Positions 12,366 through 23,864 of a stretch of 64,000 bases of DNA are shown piece by piece. The position numbers and the translations under genes are program-made. Origin of the DNA: Ursus arctos (lineage: Eukaryota; Chordata; Mammalia; Carnivora; Ursidae); NCBI RefSeq assembly GCF_023065955.2, contig NW_026623008.1:1679001-1743000 (forward strand). Reading direction: 5' to 3'. The notes under the pieces were generated by a model. That model was not told the origin of the DNA. It was given only the letters and a program-made list of their open reading frames with translations, and made no database searches. Numbering within the stretch: the stretch's first letter is position 1; each line of letters begins with the position of its first letter.

Positions 12366-12824
12366 GCTGGACGGACACACCTCAGAACCACCTTCTCTTG
12401 GAAGGGGCACGCATGATCGTGGGCGCTCGGCTGGCCAAAGCCAGACACCTCCCCAAGGCACGGCCCCCTGAGGTCCCCGCTCACCTTCTGCCCCTAACTG
12501 TCGGTGAAGTGCCAGACCCCCATGCACAAGCTGTGTGGCCAGCCTGGGGCTGGGCGCTCCCGAGAGGTCCTAAGCAGAATGCACATGGCTCCTGCATGTG
12601 GGGGGACCGGGTCTCCAGGGAGAGGAAGCCACAGAGGCACACGCCCCACTGTGGTCCCCATGCTAGCGAGCCTTGCCAAGCTCTCTCCTTCTCAGGACCA
12701 ACCAATTTCATGGCTTAGGAACATGCCCAGGGCACAGAGAGCTGGCAGCCCCCATCTGTGGGCTGAGGGAGACAACATGGGGAGCTTGGAGCAATCTGCG
12801 TTGCCTTTTGTGTGTTAGTTAATA
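12366..12824. other. GC-rich non-coding stretch
   Basis: Nothing recognisable. An AATAAA at about 12821-12826 has no associated gene evidence. Confidence 0.4.
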
Positions 12825-13425
12825 AATCCTTCCGTGTCCCCAGGTCAGATTCTCCTCTACTTCCTTCTTGAAGTTTTGGAGTTTTGCTTTTCCATATTTA
12901 AATCCCTCCATCCTTCTAGTGGGAGTTGTCTATGGTGTGAGGTAGGGATCGGTAACGGTAGTTATGGGCCACCTGGGGAGCTGGTGGAGGGGCAGTGTTA
13001 GTCTCTGTGGCCTGTGATGCCACCAGATAACAAGCAGCATCACCCTGTGGTAGGTCAGGGCTCCACACACGTGAGGGTCTGTTTTGGGGGTCAGTTGGTC
13101 TGCACCTGAGCCGACGCGTGGTGCCCGATGGCATTGTCACAACATCCATGGTGAAGGAATAGTGGGTACGTGATTGGCAGGAGTCTGTGTGGTGCCAGAT
13201 GCCCACACTGCCCCAAGGGCAGGGAGGGTGGGCATGGTCCCATGGGGCTCAAACCTGCACCTGTCTGTGCTCACAGATCTGGAAGCCCTGGGGCCTCCGG
13301 GCAGGTGTCTGCAGTGTCCCCCACCCCCATCACTCCAAGTTGGCCATGGATTGTTCCAGAAGGTGTTCTGAATTTTAAAAACAGAGCATAACAAACTCAC
13401 ATATGTTAAAAATATAGGTGTGTGC
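12825..13425 (-). mobile_element. Degraded L1-like fragment (tentative)
   Basis: The + strand reads like a strongly diverged antisense L1 ORF2/3' segment: a gttttggagttttgcttttccatattt phrase, then tctatggtgtgaggtagggatc, later a gtctgttttgggggtcagttggtctg phrase and a gattgttccagaaggtgttctgaattttaaaa phrase, in the order these occur in antisense L1. Divergence is high and GC drift heavy, so this is a resemblance, not a firm match. Confidence 0.35.
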
Positions 13426-13579
13426 TGTGCGTGCCCTCTGAGGCCATGCGTGGGGCTTGTCCTCTCTGTTGTTGTGGGCTTTTCTGGTCCTGGGGTTCAG
13501 GGTGCTCTTTACCTCGGCAGCGGCTTGTGGGGGGACGGGCAGGGCTGCCAGGTTCCTCACTGGGTCTGAGCGGGAGGGA

Positions 13580-13870
13580 CCTTGACTTGTATTTTTATTA
13601 TTACATATTATTACTGTTCTTACCGTTAGCCAAGGGACGGCACCGTCCGGGGAGCAGCTGGATCCGCGCAGCCCCAGGGCCGCTGGCCGCGCTCTCCAGC
13701 GTTCTCGGGCCGGTGCCTGGAGGATTCCAGCGCGCTGTGCTCCTAGAAGTCAACTATCTTTTAATAACTGTCTGATCGTTAACGCTCCCGGGGGGCCTGG
13801 TGAAGCATCACGGGCCGTTAGAACAGGGCTTCAGCTGAGGATTAATCGTGCGGCGATTAGGGAATGGCTT
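13580..13870. promoter_or_regulatory. Candidate conserved element 5 with CpG-dense core
   Basis: Two AT-rich arms (tattattacatattatt at about 13595; aactatcttttaataactg at about 13750) flank a 105-bp core with about 13 CpGs by eye (13640-13745). The 3' arm carries GATTAATC at 13840-13847 and CGATTAG at 13854-13860, separated by six bases, an arrangement that recurs at 35642-35662. GATTAATC is the palindromic site of paired-type K50 (OTX/PITX/GSC-like) homeodomain dimers. Confidence 0.4.
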
Positions 13871-14078
13871 CGTAGCAGGGCAGGGAGGTGGCGATGTCAG
13901 GGAGCAGCATGGCCTCCTCCCAGGGGAGCGGCTGGGGCAGGTTGTCCGTCTGCGTCTGTGTGTCCAGGCAAAGGTGAAACCCCGGAGCTCTGAAGTTACC
14001 TTGGGTCTCAGAAGCCAGATTTCCCCCAACCCCCCAAGCGGCAAACAGGTATATCTTCTGCTCAGTGACTGGTGTGAT

Positions 14079-14091
14079 GGGGGGGGGGGGG
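14079..14091 (+). repeat. G13 homopolymer tract
   Basis: Thirteen consecutive G on the + strand. One of seven long G or C tracts in the window; length is likely polymorphic or assembly-uncertain. Confidence 0.8.
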
Positions 14092-14686
14092 TCGGAAGCT
14101 ATTCAGCTCACGGTGGCATCACTGCTTTGGAAGCCCGGCATAGTGCCCGGCTGGTGTTTCCTGGGGCAGGGGGGCAGTGGTGATGGCTGCAGGGCCGACG
14201 ACTGCTGTCCTCAGCTCCTTGCTCTCCATATAGACACATGATCCCCGGAGGGGGGTCACACTGGGACACGAGAGGGTGCAGGAGCAGCTGGGGAAGGGCG
14301 TGTGCACAGCTCGGCGGGGCCGAGGCAGGTGTGAACTCAGTTTGTCTGACTCGGGGACCACACGTCTGAGCTGGAGCCCACAGATGGTCCTGTGGACACC
14401 TTCGTCCGTCTGGCCTCTTCCTCCATACGCTCACTCCCTCCAGGAAGGGTCCTGCAGGCCAGGAAGAGCTGGTGAGAGGAGGAGGAGCCAGAACGGAGGA
14501 GGGAGGGGCCCACACCCGAAAATCTGCAGCTACAGCTGGCCCTGGGAGCCGTGAGGTAAGCCCAGCACAGTGGCCCTCACGGCGCCAGGACGGCCCTCCG
14601 GAAGGCCTGGGTGGGGACTGGCAGCCTTGGAGGGCAGGACACTTTCCCTTTAAAGCTGGTGCTGCCCCGACAAGCTCGTCCATCTG
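14092..14686. other. GC-rich non-coding stretch
   Basis: No gene or repeat recognised between the G tract and the SINE target site. Confidence 0.4.
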
Positions 14687-14697
14687 TCCATCTGTCC

Positions 14698-14900
14698 TTT
14701 TTTTTTTTTTTTAAGATTTTATTTATTTATTCAACAGAGATAGAGACAGCCAGCGAGAGAGGGAACACAAGCAGGGGGAATGGGAGAGGAAGAAGCAGGC
14801 TCATAGTGGAGGAGCCTGATGTGGGGCTCGATCCCATAACGCCGGGATCACGCCCTGAGCCGAAGGCAGACGCTTAACCGCTGTGCCACCCAGGCGCCCC
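14698..14900 (-). mobile_element. Carnivore tRNA-derived SINE (SINEC type), full length
   Basis: The + strand shows the reverse complement of a Can-SINE: T-run (A-tail), aagattttatttatttatt, the CT-rich body, gcaggctca..., then the tRNA-like head ending gccacccaggcgcccc. An 11-bp target-site duplication, tccatctgtcc, lies at 14687-14697 and 14901-14911. The body type with agacagccagcgagagaggg is what I associate with arctoid carnivores. Low divergence and intact duplication mark a fairly young insertion. Confidence 0.92.
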
Positions 14901-14911
14901 TCCATCTGTCC

Positions 14912-15194
14912 TTCTGTCCATCCGTGCTGGGCAGAGACGAGGCCACCTCCCTGGCCCTGTTTCCTGGTCTGGCTTCCCCTAGGTCTCCTGGGCCCGCTCC
15001 ACGGGCAGCGCTGGGCCTCTCAGGGGATGGTGTATGTGGGGGCCGGGAGGCAGCAGGACCCCGAGGCTGCCTCTTCAAGCCCCCAGGCTCCACCTGCTGA
15101 GCCATCTCCTCTGGGGGCCCAGGCCGTGCTGAGGGCAGCTGGAGCCTGGGGTCTTCCACCAGGAGCTCCTCCGTGTGTCCTGCCTGGGGACCTT
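14912..15194. other. GC-rich non-coding stretch
   Basis: Nothing recognisable apart from GC-driven frames on both strands. Confidence 0.4.
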
Positions 15195-15300
15195 TCCCGA
15201 CTCCCTAACATCCAAATTAGCATTATGTGTTAGCAATTAAAGTTGGCCTTTTCTTAAGATGTCATGACATCCACACAGATGGCTTATTTTGGTGTGGGGC
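15195..15300. promoter_or_regulatory. Candidate conserved non-coding element 6 (short)
   Basis: AT-rich island with caaattagcattatg and gttagcaattaaag, two homeodomain words about 20 bp apart in a near direct repeat of TTAGCA, followed by a TGTCATGACA palindrome near 15260. No transposon signature. Confidence 0.35.
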
Positions 15301-15673
15301 TCCTTTCCCCGTGTGGCGTGGCTGAATCGTGGGCTCCCTGCCATCCTGGAGAGAAGGTTCTGAACACAGAAATGCTTCAGTGTTCCTTTGGATGGGAGGG
15401 CTGGGCCCCAGGGCTGGGGACGGGGGGGCCTTGCCCTTCTGAGACTCCCCCGGGGAGGAGTGCCATCATCGGAGGGGCTGGGCACAGGCCCTGAGCCGGC
15501 AGGGACGCAGGCCACCCCACCCCGACCCGCTGGCCCAGCTGGAGCCCTGCGCCCACGGCTGCGGCCCGCCCTGCCAGACCCCCGGGGACGGGCGGACAGA
15601 AGAGAAAGGGCCTTGCCCTTTGCCACCCTTCGTGGGGGCGGGTCTGCACAGGCCTCTGTGTGTTCTCTGAGCT

Positions 15674-15691
15674 GGGGGGGGGGGGGGGGGG
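15674..15691 (+). repeat. G18 homopolymer tract
   Basis: Eighteen consecutive G, the longest G run on the + strand here. Within a CpG-rich 240-bp segment (about 15420-15660 just upstream). Confidence 0.8.
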
Positions 15692-15822
15692 CGATGGACA
15701 AGATTCTCCCTCTTGGAGGGGGTGCTGACGGGAGGAATCCACACAGAGGCGGGATTCTTGTCCAAAGGGCTGTGCGCCACACAGTGACCTGAGTGCAGGA
15801 CCGGGGACCCGAAGGGTTTCTG

Positions 15823-15892
15823 CTGGGGGGAGGCAGGGGAGAGCAGGAGAGGGGAGGGGAGGAAGGAAGGGGAGGGCAGGAGCGAGGTGGGA
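15823..15892 (+). repeat. Polypurine tract
   Basis: Nearly pure A/G over 70 bases, with 32 uninterrupted purines at 15845-15876 arranged as ggga/ggaa repeats with partial mirror symmetry. Such tracts can form triplex or G-quadruplex structures. Confidence 0.7.
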
Positions 15893-16034
15893 TGTGGGCG
15901 CTGCGTGGCCTGGGCATAGGCACAGGAGGCGGGTCGGGGGCTCGCACACCCCCTCGGGGGACGGGGCGCGGGTCTGGCTTTCAGGTACCGGCCTTTTGTC
16001 TGCTGCCCTGAGCTCGCCTGTCAGCCCCGCCGTC

Positions 16035-16400
16035 AGAGGCCTAATCTTTTTTTCTTCGCGGGCTGAAAAGGCCCAGCATCACATCAGGCAACACACTGCT
16101 GCCTATTCTCCTTCCCCACGGAACCCAATCACTGGACAGCGTCGCTATAATTCACTCCCCAGCCCGCCCTTTGAAAAGGTGGGCGCCTCGGCGCTGCTCA
16201 CCCAGCAAGATAAATCATGTACTCGAAATTAACTTCCATTGAAAGGCAGGGCGGGAAGAAAGGCTGATGGCCGTCGCGGGCGGGAGCAGCGGACGGGCGT
16301 TGATAAATGTCAGCGCGGATAATTTGGGGGCTGTGATTAAGATCTTATCTAGGTGGGAAGTAAATAGAAACGACTTTAATAAAACTCCGGCCCCATCCGT
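16035..16400. promoter_or_regulatory. Candidate conserved non-coding element 7
   Basis: A 365-bp composite island. Its sub-blocks include gcctaatc, gctataattcac, caagataaatcatg, gaaattaac, tgataaatgtc, gataatttg, ctgtgattaagatcttatctagg and ctttaataaaactcc. Homeodomain and GATA-type words dominate. No repeat is seen and the GC content rises sharply on both sides. One of the better enhancer candidates by composition. Confidence 0.45.
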
Positions 16401-18079
16401 GCTTCCAACTCGGGAAGTTCTTTTTTTTCCTCGTCCTCCCTGCATTTTTGGGTGGACATACCCCTTGCCAGAAAGATCTCAGCGAGGAGAAAAGTTGGAC
16501 GCAGGGCAACCCCTGAAAGGATGAGACAGGCCTTGGAGAAGCCAAGGCATTTCCCCTCTGGTGACAAAGGGCAGAGGACGCAGAATGGAGAGCCGCTTTG
16601 TCTCCAAATTCCCCGCTTGGGAGAAACGCTGAACATTCGGGGGTGAGTGCCAGCACCGTCCACGGGGATCGGCCCTCGGGCCTCCGAGCTTTGCTCTTCC
16701 TGGTCCCGGATGTCATGTTGGTGCAGGACAAGCTTTCCTCAAACGAAACAAAACTGAACCCCTGTGTGCAGACGGGCTGGCGGTGTCCACTCGTGGATGC
16801 ACGCAGTGCCCTGGAGGCACACGCGGCCCTTTTACCGCCTGCAGGCCACTGCGCCCTTGGGGGTTTATGTTTGCTACTGGCGACTTTAATGACCCACAGC
16901 TCAAACCCCGTGCCTCACGGCCTGGACTGATGACTGTCCACCGGCAGCCCCCACGGCCACATTCCCCGAGGCCGGGCCTTCCTGTGCTGCTGACCCGGCT
17001 CCTGCATCTGGACAGCGGCCCTGGGTGCGGAGGGGCTCCTGCAGCCTAGGGAGGAAGTCACACGTTATTGACAGCTTGATCGGAGGCAGCTCACAGACTG
17101 TGACCAGGGTGGCCCACGGTCTCCTGGTGGGAAGGAGGTCAAACCAGTAAGGGGCTGAATCCAGACTCAGTAAACCGTTATGAAGTTCAGCACGCACCCC
17201 CAGTGCACAGGGGGCCTTCCAAAGCCGGCGCAGCAGCAGCCCCGGTCCCGGGTCCCCGGAGCCCACCTCAGAACTGACTCAGTGCAGCCTGGCCCCACTC
17301 CGACCCAAGGCTAGAGACCCTGCGAGAGGGCCTGGGTGTCTGGGCTCCGCGATAGGTAGGAGGGGAGGGCGCTCCTCTGCGTCTGTGTTTCGTGGGCCTG
17401 CTGCGGCAGGTGGACGGTGGTGCAGGAGAGCTGAGTGGAGGGCTGGGGGCAGGGCTGGGGGCCTGTGTCCCTGTCCACTCAGCCACCCTCTGACCCAGGT
17501 CCCCCGGCTTGAGGTTGGGGCTCAGTGAAGGTGTGCAGGATGGAAGGAAAGCAGGAGGGAGTGAGGAGGGTCCGGATGGACACCTCTCGGACAAGGCAGG
17601 CAGCCTGGGGTGGGAGGGGCAGCAGCCAGGAGGGCCGAGGGACAGCAGGGATCCCCAGCCACTGGACACTTTGTTCCGGGCCCTCCTTGTCCTGGGGCAG
17701 CGTTCCTGGCCTCTGCCCCCGAGAGCATCCAGCGGCGTCGGCAGCGGGTGATGTCTCCTGGCATCGCCGCCCGCTCGGGCGGGGAGGGGTCTGCCCGAGG
17801 TGCCTCCGCTCTGAGCCCCCGCCCCGGGGCTCAGGAGCTGTATTTGCACATGAGAACAGTGCCTGTTTCTCCCTTTTATTCTAAACAGTTAGGATGTAAA
17901 GGGACAAATGCGGGAGCCATTTCTGTCGCCTGCCAACATTTTGTTTGATTTTGTTTTTAAACCCACGGGAACCGTGAGGAGGTCTCCACGGCCAACTTGC
18001 CAGATTCTGAACGGTAGACCGGCATTTGGATGTTCGTTTTGAATGCCACTGCGTGTCTCGAGACAGCAGCATCGCCCCT
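16401..18079. other. GC-rich non-coding stretch with small AT-rich patch
   Basis: No gene. An AT-rich patch at about 17860-17970 (cccttttattctaaacag, ttttgtttgattttg) may be a small conserved element or a worn repeat; I cannot tell which. Confidence 0.4.
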
Positions 18080-18650
18080 GCACTCACACTCACACACATG
18101 TTCACACGTGCACGCACCCATGCTCATGGTGCCACACACAGCATGTACATGCTGACACACTCACACGTGATCACACACTTGTACGTACATGCCAACACTC
18201 ACGTGTGCTCACACTTGTGCGCACACCAACACACGCACACATGTGATCGCACTCGTGTGTACACGTCAACACCCACACATGCCCACACGCTTGTATGTAC
18301 ATGCTAACACTCGCACATGCTTACACACGTGTGTGCACGTGCCACACACTCACACATGCTCACACCTATGCACATGCTAACACATGATCGCACTTGTATG
18401 CACACACGGACACACCCACACGCGATCACACTTGTATGTACACGCTAACACATATGTGTGCGCACACTAACAATGTGCTCACACTTGCACGCTCGTGCTA
18501 ATACTCACATACCGATCACACGTGTATGCACATGCTCACATACATTCTAACATGCATGCTCACATCCATCCGTTCATATGTGCTCCGTTTCTCACACGTG
18601 TTCACCCATGCACATGCATACTCACACATGTGTTCACACATGCACACTTG
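18080..18650. repeat. CA-type minisatellite, about 35-40 bp higher-order unit
   Basis: Roughly 570 bp of alternating purine-pyrimidine CA/TG-rich sequence. It is not a plain (CA)n: recurrent phrases (tgctaacac, acacatgctcacac, gatcacacttgtatgtacac) recur every 35-40 bp, so a longer unit has been tandemly amplified and then diverged. Open frames here translate to His/Thr/Cys-rich repeats (HTHTC type) and are not genes. Confidence 0.85.
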
Positions 18651-19656
18651 GAAAGCTAGCCGCCCCTGCTGCCTGGTGGCTGCGGGCACTCTGACAAGGA
18701 CCCCATGGCAGTTGTATCCCTTTGTGTCCATCCCCAAAGCTTCACCAACCAGGCGCCACTCCTACTGCTAAATTAACCCTGTGGACGGTCCTGGGGGGCG
18801 ACCGGCAGAGTCCCAAATGTCAAGGGTGGGAGAGCGGGGGCTCCTGCAGAAGCTGAGATGCGCCAGACAGCACCGTCGCAGGTGTGAGGGCTGAGCCCCT
18901 TTCTACATGGCCAGCGCCCCCGGCTCCTCCGGTCACACCCTTACCCCGCGCCAGCCCCAGCTTGCTGACGGTGTCTCCTGTGACCGAGCACGTAGCCTTT
19001 GGCATCCACAAAACTTGGTTCTGAGCCTCAGCTGGGCCCTTGCTGGCCATGGGACTCTGAGCCAGGGGCTGCCCCTCTCCGGGCCTCACCATTGCCCTGG
19101 TGGCCGAGGAGGATGATGGCACTGGCCTCTCGGAGTGGCTGGGGCCACGCTTGCTGTGGCATGATGTGGGCCGTGCTGGGTCAACGCTAACAGGACCCTG
19201 GCGTAAAGGTGTCCGATGGCAGACAGTCCCAGCGGTGGGGGCAGGGGCCTGTGGGAACACGGCCACTCTGTGAATGCCCGTCAGGGAAGGAGTGTAGGGG
19301 GAGGCTTGGAAAGTGGCAGATAGAGCAAATACCCCCACTCCTAAACAAACCCAGCAGGACAGGGCAGATGACTAACGATGGGATCCTGTCAGCTTGAGAG
19401 CAGATTGGACTAATGGCTCGCTGGACTTTGCACTCCCAGGATCAATATTCCATCAGGCAGGCCTGGGAGCCAGGCTCCCGAGGACAAAGGGGGACCCGGC
19501 AACAGTCTTGCACACACGCTGCCCATAGTGCCGGCTTCACTGTGAGCCACGTGCAGGCAAGTGGGGGCAGGGCGTCCCCGGTGTGAGCAAGGCCGGCAGC
19601 CCGAGGGCTTGGCCTGGTCACTAAGGTGGTGTCACCCACTGTCGTGGGTCAGCGTG

Positions 19657-19668
19657 CCAGAGGGCGCC
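19657..19668 (+). promoter_or_regulatory. CTCF-core-like word CCAGAGGGCGCC (+)
   Basis: The 12-mer CCAGAGGGCGCC matches the central CTCF motif in the + orientation and is followed by CGGTGGC. The identical word occurs at 46487 (+) and, reversed, at 62089 (-). Binding is inferred from the motif only. Confidence 0.4.
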
Positions 19669-21798
19669 CGGTGGCTGGCACCCAGTTCTGGGGGGTGGGA
19701 GCTCCACCGGGCTCTTCTCTGGCCTCCCTGGTGGCCGTGCTAGAGTCTCAGGCATCGCGGGGCCCGTACCATGGCCTTTCCACCCCGTGTGGAGTGCCTG
19801 GGAACTGCTGTCCCCACAGTGCCCCCCGGCCCTGCAGCGCCCCTGGAGGTTGTGTTCAGCGGCAGGCACCACGTCCACAGGGATGTGTGGCCACGTCCTT
19901 CCTGGGCCACAGAGGGAGCTCCAGACCCCAGGGCACCCCGCCTTCTAGCGGGTTACTGGAGAGGGGCTGTCCCTGCATCCACTCCCTGGTGTGTTCACTC
20001 CATCTGGTGTGAGTGCCTACTGTCTACAGAAGCGTGACCCAAAGCCAAGAGCGGAGTGCCGGAGCGGTACGGGATGGAGGGGCTGAGGGTGGTCCTGTTC
20101 GTTTCCTGGTTTCCTTGGGGATTTAAGGTATCTGGGCCCGAATGCCACTGACCGTGCTTCTGGGAGGGCAGCGGCCCTGGTCTGGGCTTGGTCACTTGGG
20201 GACGCGGACCCTCCTCATTCCCTGGCTGTGCAACCCCTCCAGGTCTCTCTGCCCTGGACAGAGGCTGCCTACGGGGCCCCAGGTCCAAAAACAGACACCA
20301 TGGGACCTGCCTACCCCAGGTCTGCCCAGCCGAGGCTGAGCATGGACAGGGTCTCCGTGGCCAAGAGGCTGACCTGGGATGGGGTAAGAAGAGGCAGGTC
20401 AGAGCTGCTCCTTGCTTGCCTGGTCATCCGGGCTGGGGGACCCAGGTTGTCTCTGCCCAGTGGACCCAGCCCTGGCAGGGGCCTCGGCCTGGGCTGTGGA
20501 CCTCTGAGGGCCTGTGCTCCTCAGCGCGGGGGGAGGCCTCTGTTGCTTCTGATGGGGTCTTACGCCGCAGCGCCAGGCTCTCCGCACCCGCGCTTCCGAG
20601 TGAACTCGTGCTGGAGGGGCAGAGCCTGGCCAAGTGCCCTTCGCTGGGTCGCCCCCAGCCGACGCTCGCGGACTCGATGGCCTGCAAGTTTGCAAGGCTG
20701 AAGGGGTAAGGAGTGGCTGTCCTGCAGAGGTCCGCCAGGGGGTCAGGGCTCTGTACAGGCCTGCGGCTCAGGCGGGCAAGCTCCATCCTCTGTGGGGCAG
20801 CGGCCCCCCCACCCCCGACACATGCTCTCCTGCCCCAGGGTTTCCAGCCACTGTTTCCTCTGTTCACAAGCATTTGGAATAATTCATTCCCGGTTTTCCC
20901 ATCTCCATACCCACCTCTGTGAGCACTGCCCCAGGCTGGCCCAGGCTAAGGGCATTGCAAATACAAATACGGGCTCGGCCTTCCTCAGAGACAGGAAATC
21001 GGATTAGACCATGCGGAGTTCTGCAGATTGAAAGCAGGGGTTCAGAGAGTGCATTCGAGGGTGGTGGGAAGCCCGCTGGCGGGGTGAGGCTGCAGCGTGC
21101 ACACACGCCCCTCCTGCTCCAGCGCGGCCGTCCTCCCAGGACAGGGGCGGGAGCGTCGGTCCGGGGAGGAGCCTGGAGGCGTGGGCGGGAGCAGGGTGCT
21201 CAGCGCCAGCTCGCACCTGCCGCGTGCGCACCGGTCTACTCCTCATGCTTGGATGTTGCAGCCTCTCCGAGGTGGTGTGCCGAGTCGCCCAGACCAGAAA
21301 AGGACCCTTTTCCCTGGTGCAGTCCGTCTCCGTCCGGCGTGAGGCGCAGGGCTGCGGGCTGAGGGCTCCGGAACATGCGTGACGTTTGGGGCCCCGTCTC
21401 GGCTGGCCTTGCACTGACCATGGGGGTTGGAGCCACATGTCCAGGTGGCCTCCCCGTGTGACTGAGGTCTTGCCCCCGGCATGGCTTTTGGCCCATGAGT
21501 GGCGCTGGCCGAGGCTGATAGTCGGGCAGCGAACCGGGTCCGTGTGAGCACAGCCTAGGGCAGAAGTCAAGGAGGGACCGGAGCACGGGGAGAACCAGGC
21601 ACACAGGACAGGGCTCTAGGAGGGGCGCACACACGTGCGTGTGTGTGAATGAGTGTGCACATGGGGGGCACCAGCAATGCCTCTGTGGCTGGGGGGAGGG
21701 GGACTCAGGACATCCACAGAAGAAAGCCCCAGAAGGGCGCCTGCCCAGCCCTCTCAGGTGCTCTGGAAGGAGGGACCCCAGGCAGGCAGCCCATCTGT

Positions 21799-21813
21799 GG
21801 GGGGGGGGGGGGG
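21799..21813 (+). repeat. G15 homopolymer tract
   Basis: Fifteen consecutive G. Confidence 0.8.
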
Positions 21814-22382
21814 CTCGGCTGTGTGCCTTGGTGGGCCCAGCCAGGTGGGGACCGCATGGGCCCGGGGCAACCCTTAGCCACCCCGGCCCACCTCCGCGGT
21901 GCTCCCGGTTCTTCTCTCAGGCTGAGGGCCTTTGTCAGCAAACGCACCGGCCTCGTGGCTTCCTCCCCGATGCCCTTCGATCCACAGGGCTTGCGTGGAC
22001 GCCCCTGCCTGACAGTGCCCTGCTCTTCCGTTTTCACCAGCGGCGGCGCCTCTCTGGGCTGTAGGGGGCTTCCTTTTGAGGCAGGGGTGGAGGAGAGTGA
22101 GGTGCCACCCACCTCTCTGCCACGCGGGAGCGCTGAGGCAAGGCCGGCACGGCGGTGGCTCTTTATGTGACCAGGCGGGGTGACTCGACGCAGGCTCGGC
22201 CTCCAGGGTCCGGTTAATTACCTTTCCCTGGACCCCGGCATGGAAAGTCATTTTCCTGAAAGGGCACGGTGAGGGGGCTCTCAGGCCGGCCTCAGCGTCC
22301 CCCGCGGCCTGGGCCAGGCCGGGGATATGGGCGAGTCTTCCCAGAGCTGCCTGGTGGCCCCAAGGCCCTGGCTCCAGTGCCC

Positions 22383-22395
22383 GGGGGGGGGGGGG
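22383..22395 (+). repeat. G13 homopolymer tract
   Basis: Thirteen consecutive G following CC. Confidence 0.8.
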
Positions 22396-23105
22396 ACGGT
22401 ATGTGCTGCTGGTTTCCTCGGGCTTCTCGGGAAGGGGGGTCGTGCTGCGTGTTCTCTGGGTTGGCCTGGGGGATTGGGCTGGCAAGCGTGTTGGGGAGAG
22501 GGTTCTAGAAGCCTGGGGTGGTGTAACCAGGCTGGCAGGAAACCGAGGCCTGGGCTCGGGAACGTGGGAGAGTGGCGGGGGTACCGCGTTTTTGTGCCGG
22601 CACAATGAGATTTTGATGACTGATCCTTTTTCTTAATGTAAGCCATGGAGTTAAGTGTTTGAAAATTGTTCCAGAAGCTGAGAAAGGCCTGCCCTTCTGG
22701 TCACGCTGGATTGTCTCTTACTTAGCAGCTGACAGGCCCATCTGCAGCGTGCGGGGGAGGGCAGAGGCTGGGGGCAGGGCAGCACCCTGATGCCCAGGGC
22801 CCCCAGAGCTGCGGAAAGGAGGGAGCCCCTGCCCCTCCTGACAGGTCACAGCTCCCGTCTCGGGGGAAGGAGAGGGGGAGCCCACCTTCCCGCCCGGCCC
22901 ACCTGCTCCGTGTGAGCCCCACCAGGCGGTGGGTGCCGTCCGTCCCTCCCTGGGCTGAGGGACCCAGGGAGAGGCCAGGGCACAGCCCCTTGCTTGGGGA
23001 GGGTCATGGCCATCCACTGCCCACCCTTGGCCTGAGCCCACAGGTGGCTCCCTGAGCCAGCGTGGGAGGCCTGAGACAGGCCAGCCCCTGCCGCCCGGCA
23101 GAGTT

Positions 23106-23215
23106 CTCAGTCCACAGCTTGAAATCCAAGTAATTAAGGGGACGGATTAAATCTGTAGGATGTCTCCTCCTGGCCCCGTATCATGTTGTTCCACAAATAT
23201 CATGTGTCCCTCACG
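23106..23215. promoter_or_regulatory. Candidate conserved non-coding element 8 (short)
   Basis: AT-richer block with caagtaattaagg and ggattaaatctg homeodomain words and tatcatg repeated twice about 25 bp apart. No repeat visible. Confidence 0.35.
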
Positions 23216-23864
23216 GTCTGGCGGCCGCCCCTCCCCCGGCACGGGAAGGTTCCGGGGATGCGTCTGGGCTGCGGCCCCGCTGTGCCCATCCGCCCTGATT
23301 GCCAGAAAAAGGTCGAAGCTTCAGGGCGCCAGAGGAGCGATGCAAAACCCCATGGCACACGGAGGGCATCCACACTGCCCAGGGCGCGGCGGGGGGACAG
23401 GGACGGATAGGAGCTGAAGGGTGGCTTTGTTCATGAACTTGAGAGGGGGTTGCAAAGATCAACCCAACTGCATACCCGGTCTTTTATTTTTAATGGCCCC
23501 AAAGAGTCTGCCCCAAGCCCTGAAGCCCGAGAAAGGGGAGCTGGCTGCCAGCTGGACATGGCATGCTGGATGGCCAGCGTGGACTCAGGAAGCCCCTGAC
23601 CACCAGCCCCTGCTCCCGGGGCACTGCAGACGCCAGGTGGGAGGCCGTGGAGGGGGTGCCCTCCCTCCGGTCCCAGGGCTGGGGCTTCTGCAGCCTTCAG
23701 GGGTGAAAGCCGGGGTGGATACCAAGGGGATCTGGGAGCAGTGGGCTGTTGGGAGGGGCCACGGGTGGGTGGGACCAGAGGACCAGGGGTGGCGGCTAAG
23801 CCCAGGCCAGGGGCAAAGGGAGGCCACCGGCCCCGGAGAGGACCGTTGGAGGCTGACTTCCCAC
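23216..23864. other. GC-rich non-coding stretch
   Basis: Nothing recognisable except a small cttttatttttaatgg patch at about 23480. Confidence 0.4.

Larger units (their letters stand above)
18651..23105. other. GC-rich non-coding stretch with G tracts
   Basis: No gene recognised. It contains a CTCF-like word at 19657 and two long G tracts (listed separately), and small AT-richer patches at about 20870-20915, 22205-22275 (ggttaattacctttcc) and 22600-22735. A short old-SINE-like phrase occurs near 19040-19085. Frames on both strands lack domains. Confidence 0.4.

Noticed and set aside
12820..12826. AATAAA polyadenylation signal
   Set aside because: No upstream exon and no GT-rich downstream element tied to a gene; it adjoins a degraded L1-like segment.
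14698..14900. tRNA gene (tRNA-Lys-like A and B boxes)
   Set aside because: The tRNA-like part is the head of a SINE with A-tail and target-site duplication, not a functional tRNA gene. The same applies to 43776-43995.
18026..18380. His/Thr/Cys-rich frames resembling metal-binding repeats
   Set aside because: Direct translations of the CA-type minisatellite; the repeat explains them fully.
18080..18650. Possible CRISPR-like repeat/spacer pattern
   Set aside because: Units are degenerate CA-rich text without conserved direct repeats or unique spacers, and the sequence is vertebrate.
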